The notes beneath the pieces were generated by a model. That model searched no databases. It had not been told where the DNA came from and saw nothing but the letters and a program-made list of their open reading frames with translations. This document shows positions 50,132 through 58,659 of a stretch of DNA of 64,000 nt, piece after piece; position 1 is the stretch's first letter, and each line of letters opens with the position of its first letter. Where the stretch lies: assembly GCA_964486865.1 (NCBI GenBank), contig CAZAOZ010000010.1, positions 1 to 64,000 of the forward strand, read 5' to 3'. Source of the stretch: Ga0077527 sp964486865 (lineage in GTDB: Bacteria > Pseudomonadota > Gammaproteobacteria > Burkholderiales > SG8-41). The translations under genes and the position numbers were made by a program.

Positions 50132-51094
50132 ATGAAACCAGGATCTGCGATCATCACCCTGCTGAGAAGCTTGGCCTTTGCCGCGCTCCTCGCCTTCACA
50201 TCACAGGTCGCCGTTGCGCAGGACGCGGCAAAAGCGCCGCGCAAGGACATGGTGCTCAAGGGCGACGCGCAATGTACGCGCTGCCACGACGAGACCGAAG
50301 AATTCCCGGTGCTGGCCATCGGCAAAACCAAGCACGGCACGGTGGCCGACAAGCGCACGCCCACCTGCACCAGTTGCCACGGGGCCAGCGAAACCCACGT
50401 CAACAAACCTGCCAACGCCAAGGAGCGTCCGAAGCCCCAGCGCGTATTCAGCAAAAAAGGCGACACACCGCCGGAAACCCAGAATGCTGCCTGCCTGACC
50501 TGCCATCAGGGCGGCAAGCGCACGCACTGGCAGATGAGCCTGCACGCCAGCCGCGACACCACCTGCACCTCCTGCCACCAGGTGCATACGGGCCACGACA
50601 AGGTGCGCGACAAGCAGCAGCAGGCGGAAGTCTGCTACACCTGCCACAAGGAACAGCGCGCGCAGATGTTGCGCCCGTCGCGCCACCCGGTTCCCGAAGG
50701 CAAGGTGACCTGCTCCGATTGCCACAATGCGCACGGCTCGGCAGGCCCGAAAAACCTGGTCCGCGATAACGTCAACGACACCTGCTACACCTGCCACATG
50801 GAAAAACGCGGCCCCTTCGTCCGCACCCACCAGCCGGTGCAGGAAGATTGCTCGATCTGCCACAACCCGCACGGGACAACCACGCCGAATCTGTTGAAGA
50901 CCCGGCCGCCGTTCCTGTGCCAGCAGTGTCACGAACCCGCCGCACACGCCAACAACCCAGGAGTATTTACAGCCCCCGGTGCCACCACCTCAACCGCCAA
51001 CCTGGTGGCGCGGGGCTGCGTGAACTGCCATACCAACATTCACGGCACCAACAATCCGATCAATGCCACCGGCGAACGGGTGTTCCGTCGCTGA
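50132..51094 (+). CDS. mtoA: Periplasmic decaheme cytochrome c (MtoA/MtrA/DmsE family)
   Basis: 320 residues with a signal peptide (SLAFAALLAFTSQVAVAQ) and ten CxxCH sites: CTRCH, CTSCH, CLTCH, CTSCH, CYTCH, CSDCH, CYTCH, CSICH, CQQCH and CVNCH. In this family the haems form a wire inside an MtrB-type porin that moves electrons across the outer membrane. The MtrB homologue follows directly. No outer-surface MtrC/OmcA gene is present, which favours the MtoAB/PioAB type used for Fe(II) oxidation. Good ribosome site GAGGT. Confidence 0.93.
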   Translation: MKPGSAIITLLRSLAFAALLAFTSQVAVAQDAAKAPRKDMVLKGDAQCTRCHDETEEFPVLAIGKTKHGTVADKRTPTCTSCHGASETHVNKPANAKERPKPQRVFSKKGDTPPETQNAACLTCHQGGKRTHWQMSLHASRDTTCTSCHQVHTGHDKVRDKQQQAEVCYTCHKEQRAQMLRPSRHPVPEGKVTCSDCHNAHGSAGPKNLVRDNVNDTCYTCHMEKRGPFVRTHQPVQEDCSICHNPHGTTTPNLLKTRPPFLCQQCHEPAAHANNPGVFTAPGATTSTANLVARGCVNCHTNIHGTNNPINATGERVFRR

Positions 51095-51114
51095 CCGGTA
51101 GACAGGAGACGATC

Positions 51115-53133
51115 ATGAACAAACATGCACGCTGCGCGATCCGTCTGACCGCAATCACCGCGGCCGTACTCGGGGCTTTCGGGCCGGCTGCTGCTGCCGA
51201 AGACGACGACATCAAGGCGCTGACCAAACCCGAAAGCAACATCGAGTTCGGCGTCGGCATCACGGATAACGACGGCAAGCGCTTCGGCCTCTACAACGGC
51301 ATGAACGAAAACAAGACCTACGGACTGCTCGGCGGCAGGCTGATCCGCCGTGACGACGACACTGGCACCTGGCTGACGCTCAGCGGCAGCAACCTGGGGC
51401 TGGACACGCGCCAGTTGCGCTTTGAACACAACCGCCAAGGCAACTGGGGCTATTTCATCGAGTATGACGAGATCCCGCGCTTCAATCCCTACACCGTGAA
51501 CACCGGACTCACCGGCATCGGCAGCGCTACCCAGACCCTCGGCAACGGCACCACCCCCCGGCGGGACGTCGATCTGGAAACCAAGCGCAAGGCCATGACT
51601 CTCGGTTTCAGCAAAATACTGCCGACCGGCTTCGACGTGCAGGTGCGTTTCCGCAATGAGGACAAGGACGGTTCTCGGCAATGGGGTCAGGGCACATCGA
51701 ACACCGTCAACTTTCTGGTCGATCCGATCAACCAGACTACCCGCCAGCTCGACATCATCCTGGGATACACCAGCGAAAAACTGCAACTCTCCGGCGGTTA
51801 TTACGGCACAACATTCGACAACAACGATGGCGCACTGAATATCCCCAACAGCACCGTGTTCACGCAAATGGCGCTGCCGCCCGGAAATCAATCGCATCAA
51901 CTGTATTTGTCCGGCGGCTACAGCTTCACGCCGACCACGCGCGGCACCTTCAAGGTGGCCTACGCCAAGGCGACCCAGAACGAGGCCTTTATCAACATCC
52001 CGACGCTCAACAACCGTCGCGACCTCGGCGGCGCCATCGATACCACGCAAGTACAAATGGGCATCACGGCGCGCCCGCTGCCCAAGCTGTCGCTGCTGGG
52101 CAATCTGCGCTTTGAGGACCGTGATGACCGGACGCCGATTGTCCAATACACCACCGCCGGTAGCTCTCTGAACGGCAATAACGAACCACGCTCCATCCGT
52201 ACGCTGGCCGGCAAGCTGGAGGCCAGTTACGCCCTGCCCATGAACCTCCGGCTGATCGGCGGCGTCGATTACGAAGAGAAAAAACGCAACACCAGCCCCG
52301 TGCGTATCGTCAGCTACCGCGACACGACCGAGGAAACGACCTACCGCGCGGAACTGCGCCGTTCCATTTCCGACACGCTGACCGGATCTCTCAGCTACCT
52401 CTACAGCGACCGCGGCGGCTCGGATTTCATTACGACGACCCAATTAAGTGGAGCGGCCGGCAGCAACCGGATTGCACCGATTTACCTTGCCGACCGCGAA
52501 CGCCACAAGGTGCGTGTAACCGCCAACTGGCAGGCCACGGAAAAGCTGTCCCTGCAGTTCAGGGTGGACGATTCGCATGACAACTATGGCCAGCGCCCCG
52601 GTAACGGCGTCACTCCTGCCGGAACCGCCTTGGGTCCGCAAAAAGGCCAAGCTACGGGGTATTCAGTGGATGCCGCGCTTGCCCTCAATGACCGGTGGCA
52701 GGCTACCGCCTGGGCATCCCGTGACGACATGCGCTACGAACAACTGTTCCGCACGACGGTCTTTTCGTACAAACAGCGCAACCTCGGTGATGCACTCGGC
52801 CTGGGCATCCGCGGCAAACCTTACAGTTGGCTGGAAGTCGGCGCGGATTTCAGCCAGTCCGACATCACCGACGAAAACCGCCAGCAGGCGCTGGCCGGCG
52901 CCGCGATCAATGTGATTCCGGATATCGCCACCAAGCTGACCAAGCTCAAGCTGTTCGCGAATTACACTGTGAAAAAAGATATCACCCTCCGCGCCACCTA
53001 CATCTACGACCGGTTCAGCACGGACGACTGGACCTGGGACCGGTGGACTTACTCGGACGGCACGCGGGTGATGGCCAGCCCGACCCAGGAAGTCCATTTC
53101 ATTGGCTTCACCATCAACTACCGCTTCCGTTAA
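51115..53133 (+). CDS. mtoB: MtrB/PioB-family outer-membrane beta-barrel (MtoB)
   Basis: 672 residues. Signal peptide ITAAVLGAFGPAAAAEDDD, then alternating amphipathic strands throughout with many Arg/Asp loops, ending in a strand FTINYRFR. It forms the porin sheath around the decaheme cytochrome. The mature part contains no Cys, unlike Shewanella MtrB with its N-terminal CxxC. ATG 51115 with AGGAGA. A strong terminator follows at 53216, closing mtoD-cymA-mtoA-mtoB. Confidence 0.9.
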   Translation: MNKHARCAIRLTAITAAVLGAFGPAAAAEDDDIKALTKPESNIEFGVGITDNDGKRFGLYNGMNENKTYGLLGGRLIRRDDDTGTWLTLSGSNLGLDTRQLRFEHNRQGNWGYFIEYDEIPRFNPYTVNTGLTGIGSATQTLGNGTTPRRDVDLETKRKAMTLGFSKILPTGFDVQVRFRNEDKDGSRQWGQGTSNTVNFLVDPINQTTRQLDIILGYTSEKLQLSGGYYGTTFDNNDGALNIPNSTVFTQMALPPGNQSHQLYLSGGYSFTPTTRGTFKVAYAKATQNEAFINIPTLNNRRDLGGAIDTTQVQMGITARPLPKLSLLGNLRFEDRDDRTPIVQYTTAGSSLNGNNEPRSIRTLAGKLEASYALPMNLRLIGGVDYEEKKRNTSPVRIVSYRDTTEETTYRAELRRSISDTLTGSLSYLYSDRGGSDFITTTQLSGAAGSNRIAPIYLADRERHKVRVTANWQATEKLSLQFRVDDSHDNYGQRPGNGVTPAGTALGPQKGQATGYSVDAALALNDRWQATAWASRDDMRYEQLFRTTVFSYKQRNLGDALGLGIRGKPYSWLEVGADFSQSDITDENRQQALAGAAINVIPDIATKLTKLKLFANYTVKKDITLRATYIYDRFSTDDWTWDRWTYSDGTRVMASPTQEVHFIGFTINYRFR

Positions 53134-53215
53134 CGGTTACCACGTCAACCTTCGGGGCCTGTCCTACTACTGCCGCCGGCCGTAACCCCCTCCGGCGCGC
53201 AGTAAGGCCCATTCC

Positions 53216-53241
53216 AGCCCGTATCAGCGGGCTGTTTTTTT
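53216..53241 (+). terminator. Rho-independent terminator after mtoB
   Basis: AGCCCG (53216-53221) and CGGGCT (53228-53233) pair around a six-base loop and are followed by a run of seven T. Confidence 0.85.
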
Positions 53242-53301
53242 GTGTGGTTTTTGCGCGGTATTTGACAGCCCCGGCGCAACCCCGAAGAATAGGCGCCGAT
53301 C

Positions 53302-54024
53302 ATGCAACGCCGCGACTTTATCCGCGCTTGCGCCACATCCTGCGCCGCCTCTGCACTGGGCATGAGCGCGGAACATGCCATGCCCGCAGCCGATGCCCGG
53401 CCGCGGCAATATGCGCGTACGCAACTCGTTGACGGCGGCGGCCGGCCGCTGCGCGCATCGGCACTCACGGTCGGCGAAAACTATGTCTTCCATTATCCCT
53501 TCGAAGGCACGCCCTGCTTTTTGCTCAATCTGGGCAAACCCACCGTGCAGAACGTCGATCTCAAAACCGGGGATGGCGCCGCCTATCAGTGGCCGGGCGG
53601 CGCCGGGCCGCAGCGCGCCATCGTCGCCTACTCGGCCATCTGCTCGCATCAACTGGCCTATCCCACCAAACAGATCAGCTTCATCAGCTACCGCGACCAG
53701 TCCACCGCATCCAAAATCAGCAAGCCGCGGATGATCCATTGCTGCTCCGAACACAGCGAGTATGATCCCTCTGCCGGGGCGCGCGTGATGGGCGGGCCGG
53801 CGCCGCAGCCGTTGTGCACCATTCTGCTCGAACATGACCGCACCGGCGATGCGCTGTTTGCCACCGGTACGCTGGGCGGTGAAATGTTCAATACATTTTT
53901 TGCCAAATACAACATGCGCCTGGCGCTCGAACACGGATCTTCGAACCGCGCACAGCAGCGGGTCAGCGGCAGCACCACCGTCACCGCGCTGGCGCAATTC
54001 TGCAGGCAGCAGGTGCGTTGCTGA
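53302..54024 (+). CDS. Tat-exported Rieske-type 2Fe-2S protein (arsenite oxidase small-subunit-like)
   Basis: 240 residues. Tat signal QRRDFIRACATSCAASALGM. Rieske ligands are C114-x-H116 (AICSHQLAYP) and C148-x2-H151 (HCCSEHSEYDP). The two extra cysteines that form the Rieske disulfide in bc1 proteins are not in their usual places; one extra Cys is at 147. The AioB-type small subunit is the nearest match I can name. It may link to the neighbouring Mto conduit or to the Arx-like enzyme; no partner is adjacent. Confidence 0.7.
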   Translation: MQRRDFIRACATSCAASALGMSAEHAMPAADARPRQYARTQLVDGGGRPLRASALTVGENYVFHYPFEGTPCFLLNLGKPTVQNVDLKTGDGAAYQWPGGAGPQRAIVAYSAICSHQLAYPTKQISFISYRDQSTASKISKPRMIHCCSEHSEYDPSAGARVMGGPAPQPLCTILLEHDRTGDALFATGTLGGEMFNTFFAKYNMRLALEHGSSNRAQQRVSGSTTVTALAQFCRQQVRC

Positions 54025-54093
54025 AAACATCAATAAAAATAACGAGTTACATATGCACGCCGCAATCAAGCATTTACCCAAAGGAGATTACTG

Positions 54094-54612
54094 ATGAAAC
54101 GCACGATCATTGCCGCCACGTTGCTCGGCCTCACCGCCGGCTGCGCCGGAACCGCGGAGCACAAGGAAGTCAGCGCCACTGCCACTCTCGAACCGCGCAG
54201 CGGCAGCAAGGTGATCGGCAAAGTCACATTCACCCAGGCCGGCCCGGACATCGTCCGCGTCAGCGGCCAGGTCAGTGGCCACAGCAAAGGGCCCAAGGGG
54301 TTTCACATCCATGAAAAAGGCGACTGCAGCGACGCCAAGGGCATGAGCACCGGCGGCCATTTCAATCCCGGCAAGCACAAGCACGGCGGCCCGTATGATC
54401 CGGTGCGGCATGCCGGCGATCTCGGCAACCTGAATTTCAACGATCAGGGCGTCGCCAGCTTCAACTTTGTCGTCGGCGGCATTTCCGTCAGCAGCGACAA
54501 GGCGGACGACATCATCGGCCGCGCAGTCATCGTGCATGCGGATGTGGATGACCTCAAGACCGATCCCACCGGCAACGCCGGCGGACGCGTCGCCTGCGGC
54601 ATCATCAAGTAA
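54094..54612 (+). CDS. sodC: Cu-Zn superoxide dismutase lipoprotein (SodC)
   Basis: 172 residues. Lipobox at LGLTAGCAGT. Metal ligands are visible in GFHIHEKGDCS, GGHFNPGKHKHGGPYDPVRH and VIVHADVDD, and the disulfide Cys in RVACGIIK. It removes superoxide in the periplasm. AAAGGAG ribosome site. A copper enzyme next to the copper island and the respiratory conduit. Confidence 0.95.
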   Translation: MKRTIIAATLLGLTAGCAGTAEHKEVSATATLEPRSGSKVIGKVTFTQAGPDIVRVSGQVSGHSKGPKGFHIHEKGDCSDAKGMSTGGHFNPGKHKHGGPYDPVRHAGDLGNLNFNDQGVASFNFVVGGISVSSDKADDIIGRAVIVHADVDDLKTDPTGNAGGRVACGIIK

Positions 54613-54670
54613 CGCCTGCTGCCGGATTACCGCCGCGATCTCCGATCACGGCGGCAGCAGAGTTCAGGTT

Positions 54671-55426
54671 TCAGTGACGGATCAATTCAGCCAGGCCCGG
54701 AGCCAGACGGCACAACAGGCTGTCCGGCTGCAGTGCCACCGGCTGCAGCACATGCAACATGCCGTAGATTCCCACCGCGGCAATGACCGCGCTGACCGCA
54801 TAACGCGCGGGCCGGTTCTGCAGCCAGCGCCGCGCACGCGTCACGGCCGCGCCGATCAGCAGCAGATTGGGCAAGGTACCCAGACCGAAGGCGGCAAGGA
54901 TCAGCGCGCCCTCCGCGGCATCACCTGAGGCGAGCGCGGTGAGCAGCATTGCATAGACCATGCCGCAGGGCAGCCAGCCCCACAACGCGCCCAGTCCCAA
55001 CGCCTGCCATGGCGACGTCACCGGCAAAAAATGACGGGCGGCAGGCTGCAAGCGCCGCCACAGAAAACTCCCGGCGGCTTCCAGGCCCTGCGCCACCGGT
55101 TTGACGCCGGCGACGTTGAGCGCGACCACGATCAGCGTCGCCCCCATCAGGAACATCAGCACATGTTGCGCCAGCGCGCCGCCGCGCAACGCCATACCGC
55201 CCTGCCCCAATGCGCCCGCCAGCGCGCCGGCAGCGGCATAGCTCGCGATGCGTCCGGCGTTGTATATCAGCAGGAATCGCCAGCGCGGCGATTCACCGGC
55301 GCTGTGCGGCGCACAGGTCATGCCGACAATGCCGCCGCACATGGCGGCGCAGTGCGCACCGCCCAGCAGGCCTGCGGCGAACGCGGTGAGCAGCATGGCC
55401 TGCATCCAGCCGCTCATGGACCACAC
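54671..55426 (-). CDS. TauE/SafE-like (sulfite exporter/UreH-type) membrane protein
   Basis: 251 residues with about six helices. The motif AAGLLGGAHCAAMCGGIVGM is typical of the UreH/SafE family members found beside cbb3 oxidase and hemN genes in betaproteobacteria, where a role in metal (copper) supply or cytochrome assembly has been proposed. A second conserved segment is GLGALWGWLPCGMVYAMLLT. Its start is 2 bases from the hemN stop, so the pair is one transcript. Confidence 0.8.
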   Translation of the reverse strand: MWSMSGWMQAMLLTAFAAGLLGGAHCAAMCGGIVGMTCAPHSAGESPRWRFLLIYNAGRIASYAAAGALAGALGQGGMALRGGALAQHVLMFLMGATLIVVALNVAGVKPVAQGLEAAGSFLWRRLQPAARHFLPVTSPWQALGLGALWGWLPCGMVYAMLLTALASGDAAEGALILAAFGLGTLPNLLLIGAAVTRARRWLQNRPARYAVSAVIAAVGIYGMLHVLQPVALQPDSLLCRLAPGLAELIRH

Positions 55427-55427
55427 T

Positions 55428-56837
55428 TCAGATCACCCGCGAATAGCGCTGCGTCTCCTGCTCGCGCCGCAAATACCGGTCGAACACCATGCAGATATTG
55501 CGCACCAGCATGCGGCCGCGCGGCGTGACGGTGATCCATTCGCCGTTGAGTTCCACCAGGCCGTCCCGCGCCAGCTGCCGCAGATCCGCGATCTCCTCGG
55601 CGAAATAGCGGTCGAAATCGAGCAGGTAGGCAATGCCGATCGATTCCTTGGACACCCGGAACTGGCAGGTCAGCGCCTGAATCACGGCGCGGCGCGCCAG
55701 ATCGTCCTGCGACAGCTCCATGCCGCGCGCCACCGGCAGCAGGCCGTGATCCAGACTGTCGTAGTAACTGTCAAGGTCACGATGGTTCTGGCTGTAGGTC
55801 GGACCGATGGCGCCGATCGATGAAACACCGAGGCCGATCAGGTCGCAATCGGCGTGCGTCGAGTATCCCTGGAAATTGCGGTGCAGGCGCCCGTCGCGCT
55901 GCGCCAGCGCCAGCGCATCCCCGGGCCTGGCAAAATGATCCATGCCGATATAGACATAACCGGCCGCTCCCAGCCGCTGCGCCGCCAGCCCGATCAATTT
56001 GAGCTTGATGTCGGGCGACGGCAGTTCCGCATCGACGATGCGGCGCTGGGGCTTGAAACGGGTCGGCAGATGGGCGTAGTTGTAAATCGCGATGCGATCG
56101 GGCTGCGCGACGACGACCTTGTCCAGCGTGCGGCCGAAGGTTTCCAGGGTCTGCCGCGGCAGGCCATAGATCAAATCCACGTTGATCGACGCGAAACCGG
56201 CGTCCCGCGCGGTTGCCATGACCTCCAGCGTCTGCTTTTCATTCTGAATGCGGTTAACCGCGCGCTGCACATCCGGATCGAAATCCTGCACCCCCATGCT
56301 GATGCGGTTGAAACCCATGTCACGCAATGCGTGGATCTTTTCGCCATCCACGCTGCGCGGATCGATTTCGATGGAGTATTCCCCGTCCGGCGCCATGCGG
56401 AAATGACGCCCCAGATGCCCCCACAGCGATGCCAGCTGCGGCATCGTGAAAAACGTCGGCGTGCCGCCGCCCCAATGCATCTGCTCGACGACAGGGTCAT
56501 CCCGGAACAGCGGCCCCTGCAAATCGATTTCCCGGAACAGATATTCGAGATACTGCTCGCCCTTGCCGCGATTACGCGTGATCACCTTGTTGCAGGCGCA
56601 ATAAAAACAGATCGTGCTGCAAAACGGCAGATGCACATAAATCGACAGCGCGCGGCGTATGCCGCCGATATTCCGGCGCGCCACCCAGGATTGATAGATT
56701 TCGGAGCCGAACGCTTCCACAAAGCGGTCTGCCGTCGGATAGGATGTGTAGCGCGGACCGTTACGGTCCAGGCGCCGGATCAGGTCGAGATCAACCTCAA
56801 AGGACAGGTGATCGGGGAGCGCTACAGGGGTGTTCAT
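55428..56837 (-). CDS. hemN: Oxygen-independent coproporphyrinogen III oxidase (HemN)
   Basis: 469-residue radical SAM enzyme of haem synthesis that decarboxylates two propionates without oxygen. The cluster motif FCSTICFYCACNK gives C-x3-C-x2-C-x-C as in HemN. RYTSYPTADRF at the N-terminus and MHWGGGTPTFF follow the family. The ATG at 56837 is chosen because a longer reading would start inside the FNR site at 56891. It serves the many cytochromes of the region under low oxygen. Confidence 0.95.
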   Translation of the reverse strand: MNTPVALPDHLSFEVDLDLIRRLDRNGPRYTSYPTADRFVEAFGSEIYQSWVARRNIGGIRRALSIYVHLPFCSTICFYCACNKVITRNRGKGEQYLEYLFREIDLQGPLFRDDPVVEQMHWGGGTPTFFTMPQLASLWGHLGRHFRMAPDGEYSIEIDPRSVDGEKIHALRDMGFNRISMGVQDFDPDVQRAVNRIQNEKQTLEVMATARDAGFASINVDLIYGLPRQTLETFGRTLDKVVVAQPDRIAIYNYAHLPTRFKPQRRIVDAELPSPDIKLKLIGLAAQRLGAAGYVYIGMDHFARPGDALALAQRDGRLHRNFQGYSTHADCDLIGLGVSSIGAIGPTYSQNHRDLDSYYDSLDHGLLPVARGMELSQDDLARRAVIQALTCQFRVSKESIGIAYLLDFDRYFAEEIADLRQLARDGLVELNGEWITVTPRGRMLVRNICMVFDRYLRREQETQRYSRVI

Positions 56838-56890
56838 GGGGTTCCGGTAACCGTATGTGCGCCATTGTGACCATATTGCGCCAAACGGAT

Positions 56891-56904
56891 TTGACATGGA
56901 TCAA
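56891..56904. promoter_or_regulatory. FNR site between hemN and fnr
   Basis: TTGACATGGATCAA matches the FNR half-sites with one change, 54 bases before hemN and 78 before fnr. hemN is a classic FNR/ANR target. Confidence 0.75.
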
Positions 56905-56981
56905 TATGGGGGTAGGATTACGACTGTCCACAGTGCTGCTGCACTGCCGCACCGCCCGCCCCGCAACCTCCGGATGCCTGA

Positions 56982-57725
56982 ATGACAGGATCGCTGCACA
57001 TCGTTGAAATCGGCAAGCTCAAGACCGCCTGCTCCGCCTGCAGCCTGCATGAGTTGTGCCTGCCCGCGGGACTCACGCCAGACGAACTGAAATCCGTGGA
57101 CCAGGTCATTGACCAGCGGCGACCGGTGAAGCGCGGCGACTACCTGTTCCGGGCGGGCGCCACCCTGCACGCACTCTATGCCATACGCTCGGGTTTCATC
57201 AAAAGCTGCGTGCTGCATGAAGACGGGCGGGAACAGGTCGCCGGTTTTCACATGATGGGCGATCTGATGGGCATGGACGCCATCGGCACCAATCAGCACC
57301 TGTGCGATGCCGTGGCGCTGGAAGACAGCGATGTCTGCGAAATTCCGTTGAAGGATCTGGAAACGCTGTCGCGCCAGATTCCGTCATTGCAGCAGCATTT
57401 TCACCGCATCATGAGCCGCGAAATCGCCCGCGACCATGGGGTGATGCTGCTGCTCGGCAGCATGCGCGCCGAGGAGCGGCTCGCCGCATTCCTGCTCAAC
57501 CTGTCCCAGCGTTTCGCCCTGCGCGGCTATTCGCCGACCGAGTTTCACCTGCGCATGACGCGTGAGGAAATCGGCAGTTACCTCGGCCTCAAGCTCGAAA
57601 CCGTCAGTCGCGCGCTGTCGCACTTCCAGGCGCAGGGGCTGATCGCCGTGCAGAACAAGCACCTGCGCATCCTGCAAATCGACGGCCTCCGCGAACTGGT
57701 CGGCCAGCACAGCTGCCGCACCTGA
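56982..57725 (+). CDS. fnr: FNR/ANR-type oxygen-sensing regulator
   Basis: 247-residue Crp/Fnr protein. The N-terminal ligands C17, C20 and C26 (ACSACSLHELC) plus C119 in SDVCEIP match the four Cys of E. coli FNR, so it should bind an oxygen-labile 4Fe-4S cluster. The recognition helix region is TREEIGSYLGLKLETVSRAL, with the E-xx-SR residues that read TTGAT half-sites. Divergent from hemN with an FNR site between. It is the likely master regulator of the TTGAY-N4-RTCAA sites in the window. Confidence 0.94.
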   Translation: MTGSLHIVEIGKLKTACSACSLHELCLPAGLTPDELKSVDQVIDQRRPVKRGDYLFRAGATLHALYAIRSGFIKSCVLHEDGREQVAGFHMMGDLMGMDAIGTNQHLCDAVALEDSDVCEIPLKDLETLSRQIPSLQQHFHRIMSREIARDHGVMLLLGSMRAEERLAAFLLNLSQRFALRGYSPTEFHLRMTREEIGSYLGLKLETVSRALSHFQAQGLIAVQNKHLRILQIDGLRELVGQHSCRT

Positions 57726-57730
57726 AACGG

Positions 57731-58036
57731 TTATTGCGGGGCGTAGCCGTAACGCGTACGGCCCAGAAATTCCACGACATCGGCGACATCCTGCGCATCC
57801 CAGCGCAATTGTTCCGCCTGCTGCCAGCGATCGATAACACCGCGCAACTCGTCCCTGCTGATCGGCAGTCTGTTGGGACGGCTATGCACCCGCGGCGTAT
57901 GGCACACCACGCAGTGATTCTCATAGAGCGCCCGTCCGCGCTCCGGGTCGGCAACGCCCTGCCCGGCAGCAGGCAGCGGCAGCACCACTATGGCCGCAAC
58001 CATCGCCAGCCGCCGGATCATCCGCAGCGCCGCCAT
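57731..58036 (-). CDS. Small periplasmic monoheme cytochrome c
   Basis: 101 residues: signal peptide (LAMVAAIVVLPLPAAGQ), haem site ENHCVVCHTPRVHSRPNR, and a C-terminal helical part (WDAQDVADVVEFLGRTRYG). The segment TPRVHSRPNRLP is seen in small cytochromes of denitrifying betaproteobacteria. Partner unknown. Convergent with fnr and just downstream of hsp20. The start is uncertain between 58036 and 58021. Confidence 0.75.
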   Translation of the reverse strand: MAALRMIRRLAMVAAIVVLPLPAAGQGVADPERGRALYENHCVVCHTPRVHSRPNRLPISRDELRGVIDRWQQAEQLRWDAQDVADVVEFLGRTRYGYAPQ

Positions 58037-58047
58037 CCCGCCCGCAC

Positions 58048-58473
58048 TCAAGTCACCGTGATTTTCCGGGTTGACGATTTCATTTTCACCGGTAACGTCA
58101 GCGTCAGTACGCCGTCGGCAGATTTGGCGACCACCTTGTTTTCATCCACTTCCTGGGGCAGTACGAAACTGCGCGACACAGCGCCGTAGTACCGCTCGCT
58201 GCGGATCACTTCCTCGCCCTTTTTCTCTTCTTTTTCCTTGCGCACTTCCCCGGAGATGGTGACCTGATTGCCATCGACCGTCACCTGAATGTCATCCTTG
58301 GCCACGCCCGGCATTTCCGCTTCCACGGTATAGGTATCGTCGGTCTTGGCGACATCCATCTTGAGCCGCAACTGCGAATCATCATCGAAATCGAAACGCA
58401 TCGGCCGCAAGAACAGGCCCTTGAAAAAATCATCGACATCGTTCGCCGGATTGACACGTGTAATGTTGGTCAT
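58048..58473 (-). CDS. Hsp20/alpha-crystallin small heat-shock protein
   Basis: 141 residues. The alpha-crystallin domain runs from about residue 45: YTVEAEMPGVAKDDIQVTVD, GEVRKEKEEKKGEEVIRSER, YGAVSRSFVLPQEVDENKV and DGVLTLTLPVK. ATP-independent holdase. A palindromic FNR-like site lies about 100 bases upstream (58573-58586); micro-oxic induction of such chaperones is known in other proteobacteria. Confidence 0.93.
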   Translation of the reverse strand: MTNITRVNPANDVDDFFKGLFLRPMRFDFDDDSQLRLKMDVAKTDDTYTVEAEMPGVAKDDIQVTVDGNQVTISGEVRKEKEEKKGEEVIRSERYYGAVSRSFVLPQEVDENKVVAKSADGVLTLTLPVKMKSSTRKITVT

Positions 58474-58572
58474 GATCTGCTCCTGAAATAATTACCCGGC
58501 CGATCTTTGTGCCGCTCTCATACCGGCACTATCGCCGCAGAAATCATGCTATGCCCGCGGCACCCGGACATG

Positions 58573-58586
58573 TTGACCTGTGTCAA
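58573..58586. promoter_or_regulatory. FNR/DNR-type site upstream of hsp20
   Basis: TTGACCTGTGTCAA, a perfect TTGAC-N4-GTCAA palindrome about 100 bases before the hsp20 ATG. The rest of 58474-58659 holds no ORF. Confidence 0.55.
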
Positions 58587-58659
58587 TGCGCGCCGCCGGC
58601 GCAGCCCGGCGGGAAGGCGACCTCTCACCGGAATACACGAGGGCCCGCCGTTGATCCGG

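Noticed and set aside
50132..51094. DMSO respiration (DmsE) as the role of the decaheme cytochrome
   Set aside because: No dmsAB genes adjoin; the monoheme cytochrome, CymA-type and barrel genes in this order fit a Mto conduit better.
56838..56897. 20-residue N-terminal extension of hemN
   Set aside because: It would start inside the FNR site and promoter; the Met at 56837 begins the family-like sequence.
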